In this document: one piece after another, positions 51,148-59,866 of the stretch
How the letters are laid out: each line of letters opens with the position of its first letter
Position numbering within the stretch: position 1 is the first letter of the stretch
Origin: Flavobacteriales bacterium UBA7666
GTDB taxonomy: Bacteria; Bacteroidota; Bacteroidia; Flavobacteriales_D; Crocinitomicaceae
NCBI GenBank assembly: GCA_002483265.1
Contig: DLHO01000010.1
Location: forward strand, 44,102 to 108,101
Direction of reading: 5' to 3'
Length of the DNA: 64,000 nucleotides
Notes under the pieces: generated by a model
What the model was told of the DNA's origin: nothing
Seen by the model: only the letters and a program-made list of their open reading frames with translations
Databases searched by the model: none
Program-made: the position numbers and the translations under genes

Positions 51148-52296
51148 ATGAGCTTGAAGGAAGTATATATAACACGTACGGCATCTTTTTTACCCAATAA
51201 TCCCGTTTCAAACGATGAAATGGAGGATTATTTAGGTTTAATTAACGACCGTGCTTCTAAATCGAGAAGAATTGTTTTACGCAATAACGGAATCAAAAAC
51301 CGCTATTATGCAATTCTTAAAGACGGAACTGCAACACATACAAATTCAGAAATGGTTTCATTGGCCATTCGCAATTTGTTTCAGAAAAATCCGCAAGAAA
51401 TCAAAGAGGTTGATCTGCTTAGCTGTGGAACTTCATCTCCGGATCAAATGATGCCTTCACATGGCGTAATGGTTCATGGCTGGTTACCGGAATCCGGAAA
51501 TATTGAAGTAGTTTCTCCTTCCGGTGTTTGTTGCTCAGGAATGCATGCGATGAAATATGCTTACATGGCAATCAAATCAGGCATGAGCAAAAAAGCGATT
51601 TCCTCCGGGTCAGAGCGTTTATCACGCGTTTTAAGTTCCGATAAGTTTGAATTAGAAATTCAGAAACTGACAGAATTGGAAGAAAATCCGTACTTGTCTT
51701 TCGACAAAGATTTCCTTCGCTGGATGTTATCAGACGGTGCAGCAGTTTTCATGTTAGAAGATAAAAAAAGCACAGAAGGTCCTTCATTGCGCATTGATTG
51801 GGTGGAAGGAATTTCTTTCGCAAATGAGATCGAAGCATGTATGTACATGGCTGCCGATAAAATGGAAGACGGAACACTGAAAAGCTACATGGATTACGAA
51901 CCTCAGGATATGATTGAAAAATCCATTCTGAGTATCAAACAAGACGTGAAGTTATTGGATGAGCATATTGTCAAATTAGGATTCAACAAACTGAAAACCA
52001 AATTTGAAGATAATAACTTATCAAGTGATGACGTGACTTGGTTTTTACCACATATGTCCAGTTATTTCTTCGAAGACAAGATTTATGCGCAACTAGCAGA
52101 AAATGGAATGGAAATTCCGAAAGAACGCTGGTTCTCTAATCTGGCTACTCATGGAAACGTGGGAGCAGGATCAATCTATTTAATGGTAGATGAACTATTT
52201 AACAGCGGAAAGCTAAAAGCGGGTGATACCATTTTGCTTGCAGTTCCTGAAAGCTCCAGATTCTCATACGTATTTGCTTACTTAACTGTTTGCTAA
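51148..52296 (+). CDS. darB: KAS III-type ketosynthase DarB
   Basis: This ketosynthase of 382 residues is in the FabH/KAS III fold. The nucleophile is C129 in SPSGVCCSGMHAM, with His in FLPHMSSYF and Asn in ATHGNVGAGS completing the Cys-His-Asn triad. It is the partner of DarA in dialkylresorcinol formation, where it couples a beta-keto acyl unit to another acyl chain. It starts 2 bases after darA and its stop abuts the next start. Length and gene order match other flexirubin clusters. Confidence 0.9.
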   Translation: MSLKEVYITRTASFLPNNPVSNDEMEDYLGLINDRASKSRRIVLRNNGIKNRYYAILKDGTATHTNSEMVSLAIRNLFQKNPQEIKEVDLLSCGTSSPDQMMPSHGVMVHGWLPESGNIEVVSPSGVCCSGMHAMKYAYMAIKSGMSKKAISSGSERLSRVLSSDKFELEIQKLTELEENPYLSFDKDFLRWMLSDGAAVFMLEDKKSTEGPSLRIDWVEGISFANEIEACMYMAADKMEDGTLKSYMDYEPQDMIEKSILSIKQDVKLLDEHIVKLGFNKLKTKFEDNNLSSDDVTWFLPHMSSYFFEDKIYAQLAENGMEIPKERWFSNLATHGNVGAGSIYLMVDELFNSGKLKAGDTILLAVPESSRFSYVFAYLTVC

Positions 52297-52695
52297 ATGA
52301 AAAAGTCCGAAGTTCCACAAGATAAAAGTGCTCTTGAAAATTTCACAAGAGAAGTTTGCTACGTAAAGAACGAGGACGGTCAATACGATACGGAATTAAG
52401 TACCGGCTGGGAAGCTAAAAAGGTTGCTCTGGATGAAGCTTGGAAGGAAATTGAACGAAGAACTTCTGATGCCCGTGAACAAATAAAAAAAGGCGCAGCA
52501 AGTCCAATTCTTTACTTCATGGAAGAAAAGTTGATGGATTTCACCGTACTATCCGGCTACACCGGTATCTGGAAATTTCGGATCAAAAGACATTTGAAAC
52601 CAAATGCATTCAAAAGATTAAGTGACAGCGTTTTAAAACGCTATGCAGATGCATTTGAAATATCCGTTCACGAACTCAAAAATTTTAAAGCTTAG
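52297..52695 (+). CDS. Conserved protein of dar operons, unknown function
   Basis: This protein of 132 residues has no signal peptide or membrane helix. The N-terminal part is acidic, the middle is helical (EAWKEIERRTSDAREQI), and the C-terminal part is strongly basic (IWKFRIKRHLKPNAFKRLSD) and may be a helix-turn-helix-like fold ending in YADAFEISVHEL. It follows darB with no gap and overlaps the next start by one base. It may be a regulator or a structural partner of DarA/DarB; nothing in the sequence decides. Confidence 0.7.
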   Translation: MKKSEVPQDKSALENFTREVCYVKNEDGQYDTELSTGWEAKKVALDEAWKEIERRTSDAREQIKKGAASPILYFMEEKLMDFTVLSGYTGIWKFRIKRHLKPNAFKRLSDSVLKRYADAFEISVHELKNFKA

Positions 52696-53702
52696 TGTCA
52701 GAATTTATTCATCACCAAACTGCCCATTGTGAAAATGGGGTAACCATGAGTTTATTGCAACATCATGGGGTGGACTTTATTACTGAGCCACTCGCTTTTG
52801 GAATGGGTTCAGGTTTGTTTTACATTCACATTCCATTTATGACTGTAAACAATGGTCCGGCTATTTCGTTCAGAACAATGCCTGGAGCTATTTTCAAGCG
52901 TACGTGTAAAGCGTTGGATGTCAAAGTGGAACGAAAAAAATTTAAAGACCCAAAAGAAGCAACCCGTTTTCTGGATGAGAAAATCGCTCAGGGAATTAAA
53001 GTTGGTTGTCAGGTAGGGGTTTTTCATTTACCTTATTTCCCGAAAGAATACCGTTTTCACTTCAATGCTCATAACCTGATTGTTTTTGGAAAAGAAGGTG
53101 ATCGTTATTTGGTAAGTGATCCTGTGATGGAAATCACGACTTCATTAAGTACTGAAGAATTAGAACGTGTGCGTTTTGCAAAAGGCGCCTTAGCTCCGAA
53201 AGGACATATTTATTATCCGGTTGAAGTTGGTGAAATTACTCAAGAACAGGTTAGAAGAGCCATCGCAAAAGGAATTAAACGCAATTGCAGAGATATGCTA
53301 AAGATTCCCGGATCTATCGCTGGAGTTAAGGGAATTGTTTATACATCCAAGAAAATACGTGGCTGGAGAGAGAAATTAGGGCCGCGTCAGGCTGGTCTTC
53401 ACTTAGGACAAATCGTTCGTATGCAAGAAGAAATCGGAACCGGTGGTGGTGGATTTCGTTTCTTGTATGCCGCATTCTTAGAGGAAGCAGCTGTAATTAT
53501 GCAAAACGAAGAATTGGCTCGTATTTCCGAAACAATGACCAAAGCAGGTGATTTGTGGAGAGACAGCGCATTACAAATGTCCGGAATTTACAAAGGTCGT
53601 TTAACTGAACAAAAAGATTTTGATGCTTGTGCAGATCTATTAGTAGAAATCAGTGCAGTAGAAAAACAAGCCTTTCAAGAGCTGGCGAAAATTAAATTCT
53701 AA
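52695..53702 (+). CDS. BtrH N-terminal domain protein
   Basis: This protein of 335 residues resembles BtrH of butirosin biosynthesis, which moves an acyl group from an ACP to an amine. The N-terminal domain is a papain-like fold start (HHQTAHCENGVTMSLLQHHG), with Cys in HCENG and His in FNAHNLIVFG as plausible catalytic residues; both fit the family. A helical C-terminal part follows. In this cluster an acyl-ACP-dependent transfer, perhaps joining polyene to dialkylresorcinol, is a reasonable guess, not proven. The start is GTG, overlapping the previous stop by one base. Confidence 0.8.
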   Translation: MSEFIHHQTAHCENGVTMSLLQHHGVDFITEPLAFGMGSGLFYIHIPFMTVNNGPAISFRTMPGAIFKRTCKALDVKVERKKFKDPKEATRFLDEKIAQGIKVGCQVGVFHLPYFPKEYRFHFNAHNLIVFGKEGDRYLVSDPVMEITTSLSTEELERVRFAKGALAPKGHIYYPVEVGEITQEQVRRAIAKGIKRNCRDMLKIPGSIAGVKGIVYTSKKIRGWREKLGPRQAGLHLGQIVRMQEEIGTGGGGFRFLYAAFLEEAAVIMQNEELARISETMTKAGDLWRDSALQMSGIYKGRLTEQKDFDACADLLVEISAVEKQAFQELAKIKF

Positions 53703-53707
53703 ACAAG

Positions 53708-54451
53708 ATGCAGGAGACACTTTTGCATGTTTCAAAAGTTTATAAATCCTATGGTAAAAGTGCCGTTCCAAGTTTAGACGGCATTGATTTTACTGTTGCT
53801 AAAGGAGAAATTGTGGGTGTTTTTGGTCCCAACGGTGCAGGAAAAACAACGCTCATCTCCATTCTTTGCAGCATTTTAGACCCAACTCTTGGTTCGGTAA
53901 TTTATTATGCAGATGGTGAAAAAAGTCCAAAAGAAATAAGAAGCAAACTGGGGTTTGTTCCGCAAGATTTTTCATTCTTCCCTGAGCTTACAGCAAAACA
54001 AAATTTATCCTACTTCGGAAATCTATATAATCTTAAAAAAGAGGAATTAGCGCAAAAAACGGATGAATTATTACAAAAAGTAGGGCTTTTTCATGTGAAA
54101 AATCAAAAAGTGTCCACTTTTTCAGGAGGAATGAAACGACGTTTAAATCTCATCATTTCATTATTGCATAGTCCATCCATCCTGTTTTTAGACGAACCTA
54201 CCGTTGGAGTAGATGTCCAAAGTAAGATTGCTATTATGACTTTACTTCAGGAACTGAATCAACAAGGAACAACGATTATTTATACCTCACATCATTTGAA
54301 GGAAGCTGAAGAATTTTGCAATCAGATCATTCTAATCGATCACGGAAAAATAATAGCAAACGATACATTAACAAATTTACTTAATAGGCATTTAGTAGGT
54401 AATCTGGAGGATCTAATTCTTAAGATGACCGGAACACTTTTACGCGATTGA
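53708..54451 (+). CDS. ABC transporter ATP-binding protein
   Basis: This ATPase of 247 residues has Walker A GPNGAGKTT (about 38-46), the Q-loop in GFVPQDFSF, the signature FSGGMKRR (about 142-149), Walker B ILFLDEPTVGVD and the H-loop SHH. It powers the permease encoded next (overlap TTGATG). It is a DrrA/CcmA-like subfamily of exporters, so the substrate is probably the pigment or a lipid precursor. It starts 5 bases after the BtrH-like gene. Confidence 0.92.
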   Translation: MQETLLHVSKVYKSYGKSAVPSLDGIDFTVAKGEIVGVFGPNGAGKTTLISILCSILDPTLGSVIYYADGEKSPKEIRSKLGFVPQDFSFFPELTAKQNLSYFGNLYNLKKEELAQKTDELLQKVGLFHVKNQKVSTFSGGMKRRLNLIISLLHSPSILFLDEPTVGVDVQSKIAIMTLLQELNQQGTTIIYTSHHLKEAEEFCNQIILIDHGKIIANDTLTNLLNRHLVGNLEDLILKMTGTLLRD

Positions 54452-55728
54452 TGAAAAAACTAAGGGCATCCATATTGAAAGAAGTACTTTTAGTGCTCCA
54501 CGACAAAGTGGGGTTGCTATTGATGTATCTCATGCCCTTGTTATTGGTTTTCATTATTACCATCGTACAAAACAGTGCGTTTCAAATTGTGAATGAAAAC
54601 AAGCTGACCGTTCTGATTTCCAATCATGATAAAGGTTCCCTAGGTGATTCACTCATAAAGGCATTGACTAATTCAGGGAGTTTTGAAATCAAAAAAAAGG
54701 ATCACCTTACTGAACCTTCTGTTAAACGAACAACTATTGATGAAGATGCGATGCTGGGAATCTATATCCCCCGCGATTTTAGTGAAAAACTATCAAGCAA
54801 TGCAGACAATATTTCCAAATTGATGCTCGAGCAAATGGGTGTTATTGAAAAAGCGCCAAAGATCAAACCCAGAAAACAAGAGATTTCTATTTACTTTGAC
54901 CCCGTAGTTCAGGAAAGTTTTCGCATTTCGGTCATCAATGGAATTCAGTCTATCACTAATGGAATCGAAAATGAAGAAATGGTTTCCAAACTTTTTCTTG
55001 AAATGGGATATGATTCGATTCCAAAAAAAATCCGTCAGGCAATCACGAATCGCCAAACCAAATTGAAAATTGCGAATGCAAGTTTAAATGAAGAGGCAGA
55101 AATGATTCCCAATTCGAGTCAGCACAATGTTCCGGCCTGGTCTATTTTTGCTATGTTCTTTATGGTAATCTCACTTGGAGGAAATATTGTAAAAGAGCGT
55201 TTATCAGGAAGTTTTCTGAGACTTCAAACCATTCCGCGCGGATTCGCATTGACCTTAATCTCCAAATTTCTGGTTTATCTTTTCGTGGCCTTATCACAAT
55301 TATTGTTGCTATTCTTGATGGGAATTTACATTTTCCCGCACATTGGTCTGCCACAACTAGCCATGCCAAATGCATTTTTACCCTTTCTGGTGGTTACATT
55401 ACTTTCTGCCATTTCCGCAATTTCATATGCAGTTTTAGTAGGTACTTATGCCAAGACTCAGGAACAGGCAAACGGTTTCGGGGCAATTTCAATCATTATT
55501 TTTGCTGCAATCGGAGGAATCTGGGTTCCTAATTTCGTGATGCCGGATTACATGCAGGCCATTGGAAATATTTCCCCGCTTAAATGGTGTTTGGAAGGAT
55601 ATTACACGCTTTTCTTGAAAAATGGTGCATGGAGTGAATTAATTGGTACTATAACTTTCTTATTTTTGTTCACGGGATTTTGTCAACTCTTGATATTCAT
55701 AAAGTTGAGAATTCAAAATTATATTTAA
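54451..55728 (+). CDS. ABC-2 type permease
   Basis: This permease of 425 residues has an N-terminal helix (about 22-42), a large periplasmic domain (about 45-225) and five C-terminal helices (about 230-420), the ABC-2 layout. YhgE/Pip-like and DrrB-like exporters share it. It forms a transporter with the ATPase encoded upstream, probably exporting the pigment or its precursor. The ATG start at 54451 shares one base with the ATPase stop (TGATG). The third ACP starts 3 bases after its stop. Confidence 0.88.
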   Translation: MKKLRASILKEVLLVLHDKVGLLLMYLMPLLLVFIITIVQNSAFQIVNENKLTVLISNHDKGSLGDSLIKALTNSGSFEIKKKDHLTEPSVKRTTIDEDAMLGIYIPRDFSEKLSSNADNISKLMLEQMGVIEKAPKIKPRKQEISIYFDPVVQESFRISVINGIQSITNGIENEEMVSKLFLEMGYDSIPKKIRQAITNRQTKLKIANASLNEEAEMIPNSSQHNVPAWSIFAMFFMVISLGGNIVKERLSGSFLRLQTIPRGFALTLISKFLVYLFVALSQLLLLFLMGIYIFPHIGLPQLAMPNAFLPFLVVTLLSAISAISYAVLVGTYAKTQEQANGFGAISIIIFAAIGGIWVPNFVMPDYMQAIGNISPLKWCLEGYYTLFLKNGAWSELIGTITFLFLFTGFCQLLIFIKLRIQNYI

Positions 55729-55731
55729 AAT

Positions 55732-56001
55732 ATGACTACAAACAGAGAAGAATTAATTGTTGAGTTCAAAGAACATTTGATTAAATATTTGAACTTGTTG
55801 GATTTAGCTCCTGCAGATATTCAAAATGATGTCCCGTTGTTTGGGGAAGAATTGGGTCTGGATTCTATTGATTCTGTTGAATTGATCGTTTTATTGGATC
55901 GTGAATATGGAATCAAGATCAAAAACCCAACCGAGGGAAGACAAATTTTGGTAGACGTAAATACAATCGTAGATTATATTATTGCGAATAGAACAAAATA
56001 A
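55732..56001 (+). CDS. Acyl carrier protein (3)
   Basis: This carrier protein of 89 residues has phosphopantetheine Ser S45 in LGLDSIDSVELI. It is a paralog of the ACP at 44686 and starts the second ACP-KS-KS-like module. It is expected to carry the alkyl or beta-keto chains used by DarA/DarB encoded in the same operon; this pairing is an inference from operon structure. Confidence 0.9.
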   Translation: MTTNREELIVEFKEHLIKYLNLLDLAPADIQNDVPLFGEELGLDSIDSVELIVLLDREYGIKIKNPTEGRQILVDVNTIVDYIIANRTK

Positions 56002-56006
56002 GATCT

Positions 56007-57206
56007 ATGGCTGAAATTGTTGTAACAGGAATGGGTGCAATCAGTTCAATTGGATTGACAATTGCTGAAAACCTTTATTCCCTGAAACATGAAATTTCGG
56101 GAATTCAAAAAGCCAAACATTTCAAATCACACTATTCAGATTCATTGGTCTTTGGTGAGATTGATCAAAGTGATGAGTCACTGCTGCAGGAATTGGGACT
56201 TGAAAAAGGGCTTGGTTTCACGCGTACGACTTTAATTGCCATTAAAGCTTTTCGCGAAGCAATTACAAATGCGCAACTCAGTTTAGAGGATCTTGCTTCC
56301 ACCCGAACTGCTTTCATCAGCTCAAGTACGGTAGGTGGCATGTGTTATACGGATGATTTGTATCACGATGCAAACATGCAGGGCAAACCATCTGAATACG
56401 TAAAGAATTACGAAGGTTCAGATCATGCATTGCAAATTGTTCGTTTGTACGGTATGAAAGGAATCACCGATGTGGTCAATACAGCTTGTTCTTCATCTGC
56501 AAACGCAATTGCTCTTGGTGCCCGTTTACTGGAAACCGGAAAAGTGGATCGCGTAATTGCAGGTGGAAGTGATTGTCTGGCAAAATTTACTGTTAATGGT
56601 TTTAATTCACTGCGTATTTTAAGCGAAGAACCATGTAAACCTTTTGATACCAATCGGGAAGGATTAAGTCTAGGAGAAGCCGCTGCGTATGTTGTTTTGG
56701 AACGAAAAGCAGATGTTTCGGATACAAAAAAGATTCAAGCTGTATTTTCAGGATTTGGAATCTGCAACGATGCCTTCCACCCTTCTGCAACATCTGATGA
56801 TGCAAGAGGCCCTAGAATGGCAATGGAATTAGCTTTGAAACGAGCTGATCTGAAACCCGAAGATATTCAATACATCAATGCACACGGAACAGGAACACCA
56901 AACAATGATCTAACAGAATCTTTTGCCTTTTCCACCCTTTTTAAGACTGTTCCACCATTTAGTTCAACCAAATCCTATGTTGGTCATACATTAGCAGCTG
57001 CAGGCGTCTTAGAAGCGATCTATAGTATCCTTTCGATTCAAAATCAGGAAGTGTATCCAAGTCTGCGTGTTGAAGAACCTATTTCGGATTTTCCCTTCCA
57101 ACCTACGTTGAAATATACTCCGGAAGTCGCTATTCAACACGTCCTTTCCAATTCATTCGGGTTTGGAGGAAATTGCACCTCTCTAATCTTTTCAGCATGT
57201 ATATAA
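56007..57206 (+). CDS. Beta-ketoacyl-ACP synthase (module 2)
   Basis: This full-length ketosynthase of 399 residues has C161 (VVNTACSSSANAI), His in NAHGTGTPNNDLTE and His in STKSYVGHTLAAAG. It is the paralog of the enzyme at 44941, with the same surroundings. It likely elongates the chain held by the ACP encoded 5 bases upstream and pairs with the KS-like protein whose gene overlaps its 3' end by 10 bases. Confidence 0.92.
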   Translation: MAEIVVTGMGAISSIGLTIAENLYSLKHEISGIQKAKHFKSHYSDSLVFGEIDQSDESLLQELGLEKGLGFTRTTLIAIKAFREAITNAQLSLEDLASTRTAFISSSTVGGMCYTDDLYHDANMQGKPSEYVKNYEGSDHALQIVRLYGMKGITDVVNTACSSSANAIALGARLLETGKVDRVIAGGSDCLAKFTVNGFNSLRILSEEPCKPFDTNREGLSLGEAAAYVVLERKADVSDTKKIQAVFSGFGICNDAFHPSATSDDARGPRMAMELALKRADLKPEDIQYINAHGTGTPNNDLTESFAFSTLFKTVPPFSSTKSYVGHTLAAAGVLEAIYSILSIQNQEVYPSLRVEEPISDFPFQPTLKYTPEVAIQHVLSNSFGFGGNCTSLIFSACI

Positions 57207-58234
57207 AGGATCTCTACGCTATTTCTCCACAAAAAACACATGACGGTTCATTCGAAAACGGAGACTGGCTGATATTAAACGAATACATATACAAAGCGAT
57301 CGAACCTTCCTATCAGGATATTATTCCAAACGCTCAATTAAGAAGAATGGGGAAGGCTGTTCGAATGGGAATTGGTGTTTCCTTGCCACTTCTTGAAAGA
57401 AATGCAAAACCGGATGGAATTATTTTCGGGACGGCAAATGGTGGATTGGAAGACTGTATCAAGTTTCTAAATCAGATTGTAGAATACAACGAAGGAACTT
57501 TAACTCCAACAAACTTCGTACAAAGTACACCCAATGCATTAGCAGGACAAGTAGCATTGCTTTCTGAAAATATGGGTTACAATATGACGCATGTCAATGG
57601 ATCTCTGGCTTTTGAATCCGCTTTATTGGATGCTTCACTTTTCTTTGACGAACACAAAGAAGAAGAAAAAAGCATTTTGCTTGGAGCGGTAGAAGAAATT
57701 TCAGATTATAATTACAACATTGATCGCTTAGGAGAACGCTTTAAACAAGAATTGATTTCCAATAACGAACTTCTGAATTCTAAAACGAATGGCTCTTATT
57801 GTGGTGAAGGTTCTACTCAATTTTACATCAGTAACAATCCGGAAAACAGTCTTGCAAAGTTTACGGCATTCAAACAGTCTTCTTACCTTTCCCAAAATGA
57901 AATCGGGGGTTTTGTTTCGGACTTTCTTAAAGAACAAAACTTAACTATTTCTGATATCGATTGTCTATTACTTGGAAAGAACGGAGACGTTTCCACCGAT
58001 TCCTGGTATCAGGAAGTAGAACAATTATTTGGAGAAAAACCAAAAGTCTACTTCAAGAAATCAGTTGGTGAATACCGCACAGTGAGTGCATTTGCAAGTT
58101 ATTTAGCCGTTCAGATTCTAAATGGAAAAGCACAACATTTAATAGAAAATGGTGCATCAGCACAGCCGCACACCATTTTGATCTATAATCATTTTGACGC
58201 TATTCGTCATAGTTTGATTCTCATCCAGAAGTAA
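57197..58234 (+). CDS. KS-like chain-length-factor-type protein (module 2)
   Basis: This protein of 345 residues is related to ketosynthases but has Ser at the catalytic Cys position (YNMTHVNGSLAFESAL) and no His motifs. It is a paralog of the protein at 46118 (shared IPNAQLRRM/VAALRRLS start, TPTNFVQSTPNALAGQ/SPTAFIQSTHNTISGQ). The ATG at 57197 overlaps the ketosynthase stop by 10 bases. It is likely the chain-length partner in the second module. It is the last gene of the pigment cluster. Confidence 0.82.
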   Translation: MYIKDLYAISPQKTHDGSFENGDWLILNEYIYKAIEPSYQDIIPNAQLRRMGKAVRMGIGVSLPLLERNAKPDGIIFGTANGGLEDCIKFLNQIVEYNEGTLTPTNFVQSTPNALAGQVALLSENMGYNMTHVNGSLAFESALLDASLFFDEHKEEEKSILLGAVEEISDYNYNIDRLGERFKQELISNNELLNSKTNGSYCGEGSTQFYISNNPENSLAKFTAFKQSSYLSQNEIGGFVSDFLKEQNLTISDIDCLLLGKNGDVSTDSWYQEVEQLFGEKPKVYFKKSVGEYRTVSAFASYLAVQILNGKAQHLIENGASAQPHTILIYNHFDAIRHSLILIQK

Positions 58235-58240
58235 TTCAAA

Positions 58241-58362
58241 AACCACATAGATACATAGTTCTTTTTATGATCTAAAAGACCCAATTGAACTAAACCTAAT
58301 TAATGAACCTAATCAGTTTTCAATTAATAATCATCTATGTTTCTATGTGCTCTATTGTGGTT
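58241..58362. repeat. CACATAG-word inverted repeat at the cluster end
   Basis: AACCACATAGATACATAG (58241-58258) faces the inverse of AACCACAATAGAGCACATAG and AAACATAG (58335-58362). The two arms can form a hairpin around an AT-rich loop. It lies between convergent genes, 7 bp after the last pigment gene, so it likely serves as a two-way terminator. Confidence 0.65.
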
Positions 58363-58378
58363 AAAGAAACGAGGTCGT

Positions 58379-59038
58379 TTATTTCTTTAGAATGGTGATC
58401 GTCTTTCTCCCTTTTATGGGCATCGTGCGGAATACAATATCCCAAATCGGTGTAGAAACTCCAAAAGCTTTATCGTGCTGTTGATAATGATGAATGTTGT
58501 GATGTCTCCACCAGAAGTTAAATCGCGCTGGTGCCGGTTTGCTATGTACCATCCAATGGATACTGATATAAACCAGATAACCAATTAAGAAGCCTGGGCC
58601 AAAAGTAAATGCTTCAGCTCCCATAAGAAGGTAAAAAACACCTAAAAGTACACATGCAATGGCCAATCCCGGAACCGGAGGCAAAATAATTCGATCTTCA
58701 TCACTCGGATACTGATGATGAATTCCATGAAATAAGTATTGCATTCCAGTGTCATAAGATGCATCTTTCAGCTTATGATAAACAAAACGGTGTAAGACGT
58801 ATTCGCCAAATGTCCATGCAAAAAACCCAAGAAAGAACAATAAAATCGTGTTGATCGCAGTTCCTTGAAAATAGTGCATATAGATCCAAAGCCAGACGCC
58901 AGCTACAGCGCTATACAATACAATGATGATCCAAAGTTTTGTTTTTGTTAAGACCTCCAGAAGGGGTGATTTGAATAGTTTAGGCGATTTTGCATCAGGA
59001 TAAACTCGGAATTCATAATTTTCATTATTAGCTTCCAT
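58379..59038 (-). CDS. Fatty acid hydroxylase / sterol desaturase family membrane protein
   Basis: This integral membrane di-iron protein of 219 residues has about four helices. The His-box set is complete: HRFVYH, HGIHHQYP, HWMVH and HHNIHHYQQHD. It resembles the FA2H-type group, which hydroxylates fatty acids or sphingolipids at carbon 2. A role in Bacteroidota sphingolipid or lipid A fatty acid hydroxylation is plausible; a role in pigment synthesis is possible by position only. It is leftward, convergent with the pigment operon, and preceded by a 153-bp AT-rich gap before hemD. Confidence 0.9.
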   Translation of the reverse strand: MEANNENYEFRVYPDAKSPKLFKSPLLEVLTKTKLWIIIVLYSAVAGVWLWIYMHYFQGTAINTILLFFLGFFAWTFGEYVLHRFVYHKLKDASYDTGMQYLFHGIHHQYPSDEDRIILPPVPGLAIACVLLGVFYLLMGAEAFTFGPGFLIGYLVYISIHWMVHSKPAPARFNFWWRHHNIHHYQQHDKAFGVSTPIWDIVFRTMPIKGRKTITILKK

Positions 59039-59191
59039 AGAATAGAAATTAGTGAGTATTACTTTTTGAATATGTCAATTTTGGCACTCAGTTGTTCTAT
59101 TACAACCTGCTACAAAGTTAATCAACTTTAGATGCGATCGGTTCTAAAACATAACTAAAAAGTATGATTTTTAGTTAAAAAAAACTAATTT

Positions 59192-59866
59192 TTAATCAAT
59201 AATTTTTTGGAGGGTAAGCAAAAGCTCAGAATAGGTTGAGGTATCCAGAATAAAATGAACCGGGGCATCATCATCCATCATTGCTTCTGCGGTGGCATTC
59301 CCCCAAGCTATTACTTTTGTTTCTTCCGGAAGAACATTTAAAGAGATAAAGCTTTTATAATTAGAAGGGCTGGTAAATACATAAAGTGAAAAGGGGGTTG
59401 AGAGCAAAACCGGGCTTTCGATTGTATTATAAACTAAAAGTGGAATCTTTTGTGATTGCGGGAGTTTAGCTTCAATGGATTTATTGGATTTAGCTGATTG
59501 CGGAAAAAGAGCTACACGGTTTCCAAGCCAATCTTTAAACTGACTCGCAATTTCTTTTGGCTTACCGGCATTCTCACCAAAAAAAGAGACGACATACCCG
59601 TTCGACTCGATGTGTTTCTTAGTTTCCAATCCGATACAAGCAATTTGCTGACTGGATTCTAAATTGAAATCTTCAGAGATAAAAAAATCAAACGAGCGTG
59701 GAGAGGAGAAAAACACGACTTCCCAACCCCCAGGAATTTGAAAAGGAATCTGCTGAAAGGAAATAAACGATTCCCGAACTAAGAGAATGTCATTCTCCTG
59801 ACAAAATTCACTTATTGGAAGAGAGGAATCACTGTTTGAACTAAGAAATATACTCTTAATCTTCAT
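59192..59866 (-). CDS. hemD: Uroporphyrinogen-III synthase
   Basis: This protein of 224 residues is in the HemD family, which closes and inverts ring D of hydroxymethylbilane. Sequence conservation in this family is weak; marks here are VVFFSSPRSFDFF, IACIGLETKKHIE (the Thr/Glu/Tyr-type loop) and LYVFTSPSNYKSF. Genomic position gives strong support: it overlaps hemC by 11 bases, and hemA lies just beyond. It is cytoplasmic and the last gene of the leftward heme operon. Confidence 0.85.
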   Translation of the reverse strand: MKIKSIFLSSNSDSSLPISEFCQENDILLVRESFISFQQIPFQIPGGWEVVFFSSPRSFDFFISEDFNLESSQQIACIGLETKKHIESNGYVVSFFGENAGKPKEIASQFKDWLGNRVALFPQSAKSNKSIEAKLPQSQKIPLLVYNTIESPVLLSTPFSLYVFTSPSNYKSFISLNVLPEETKVIAWGNATAEAMMDDDAPVHFILDTSTYSELLLTLQKIID

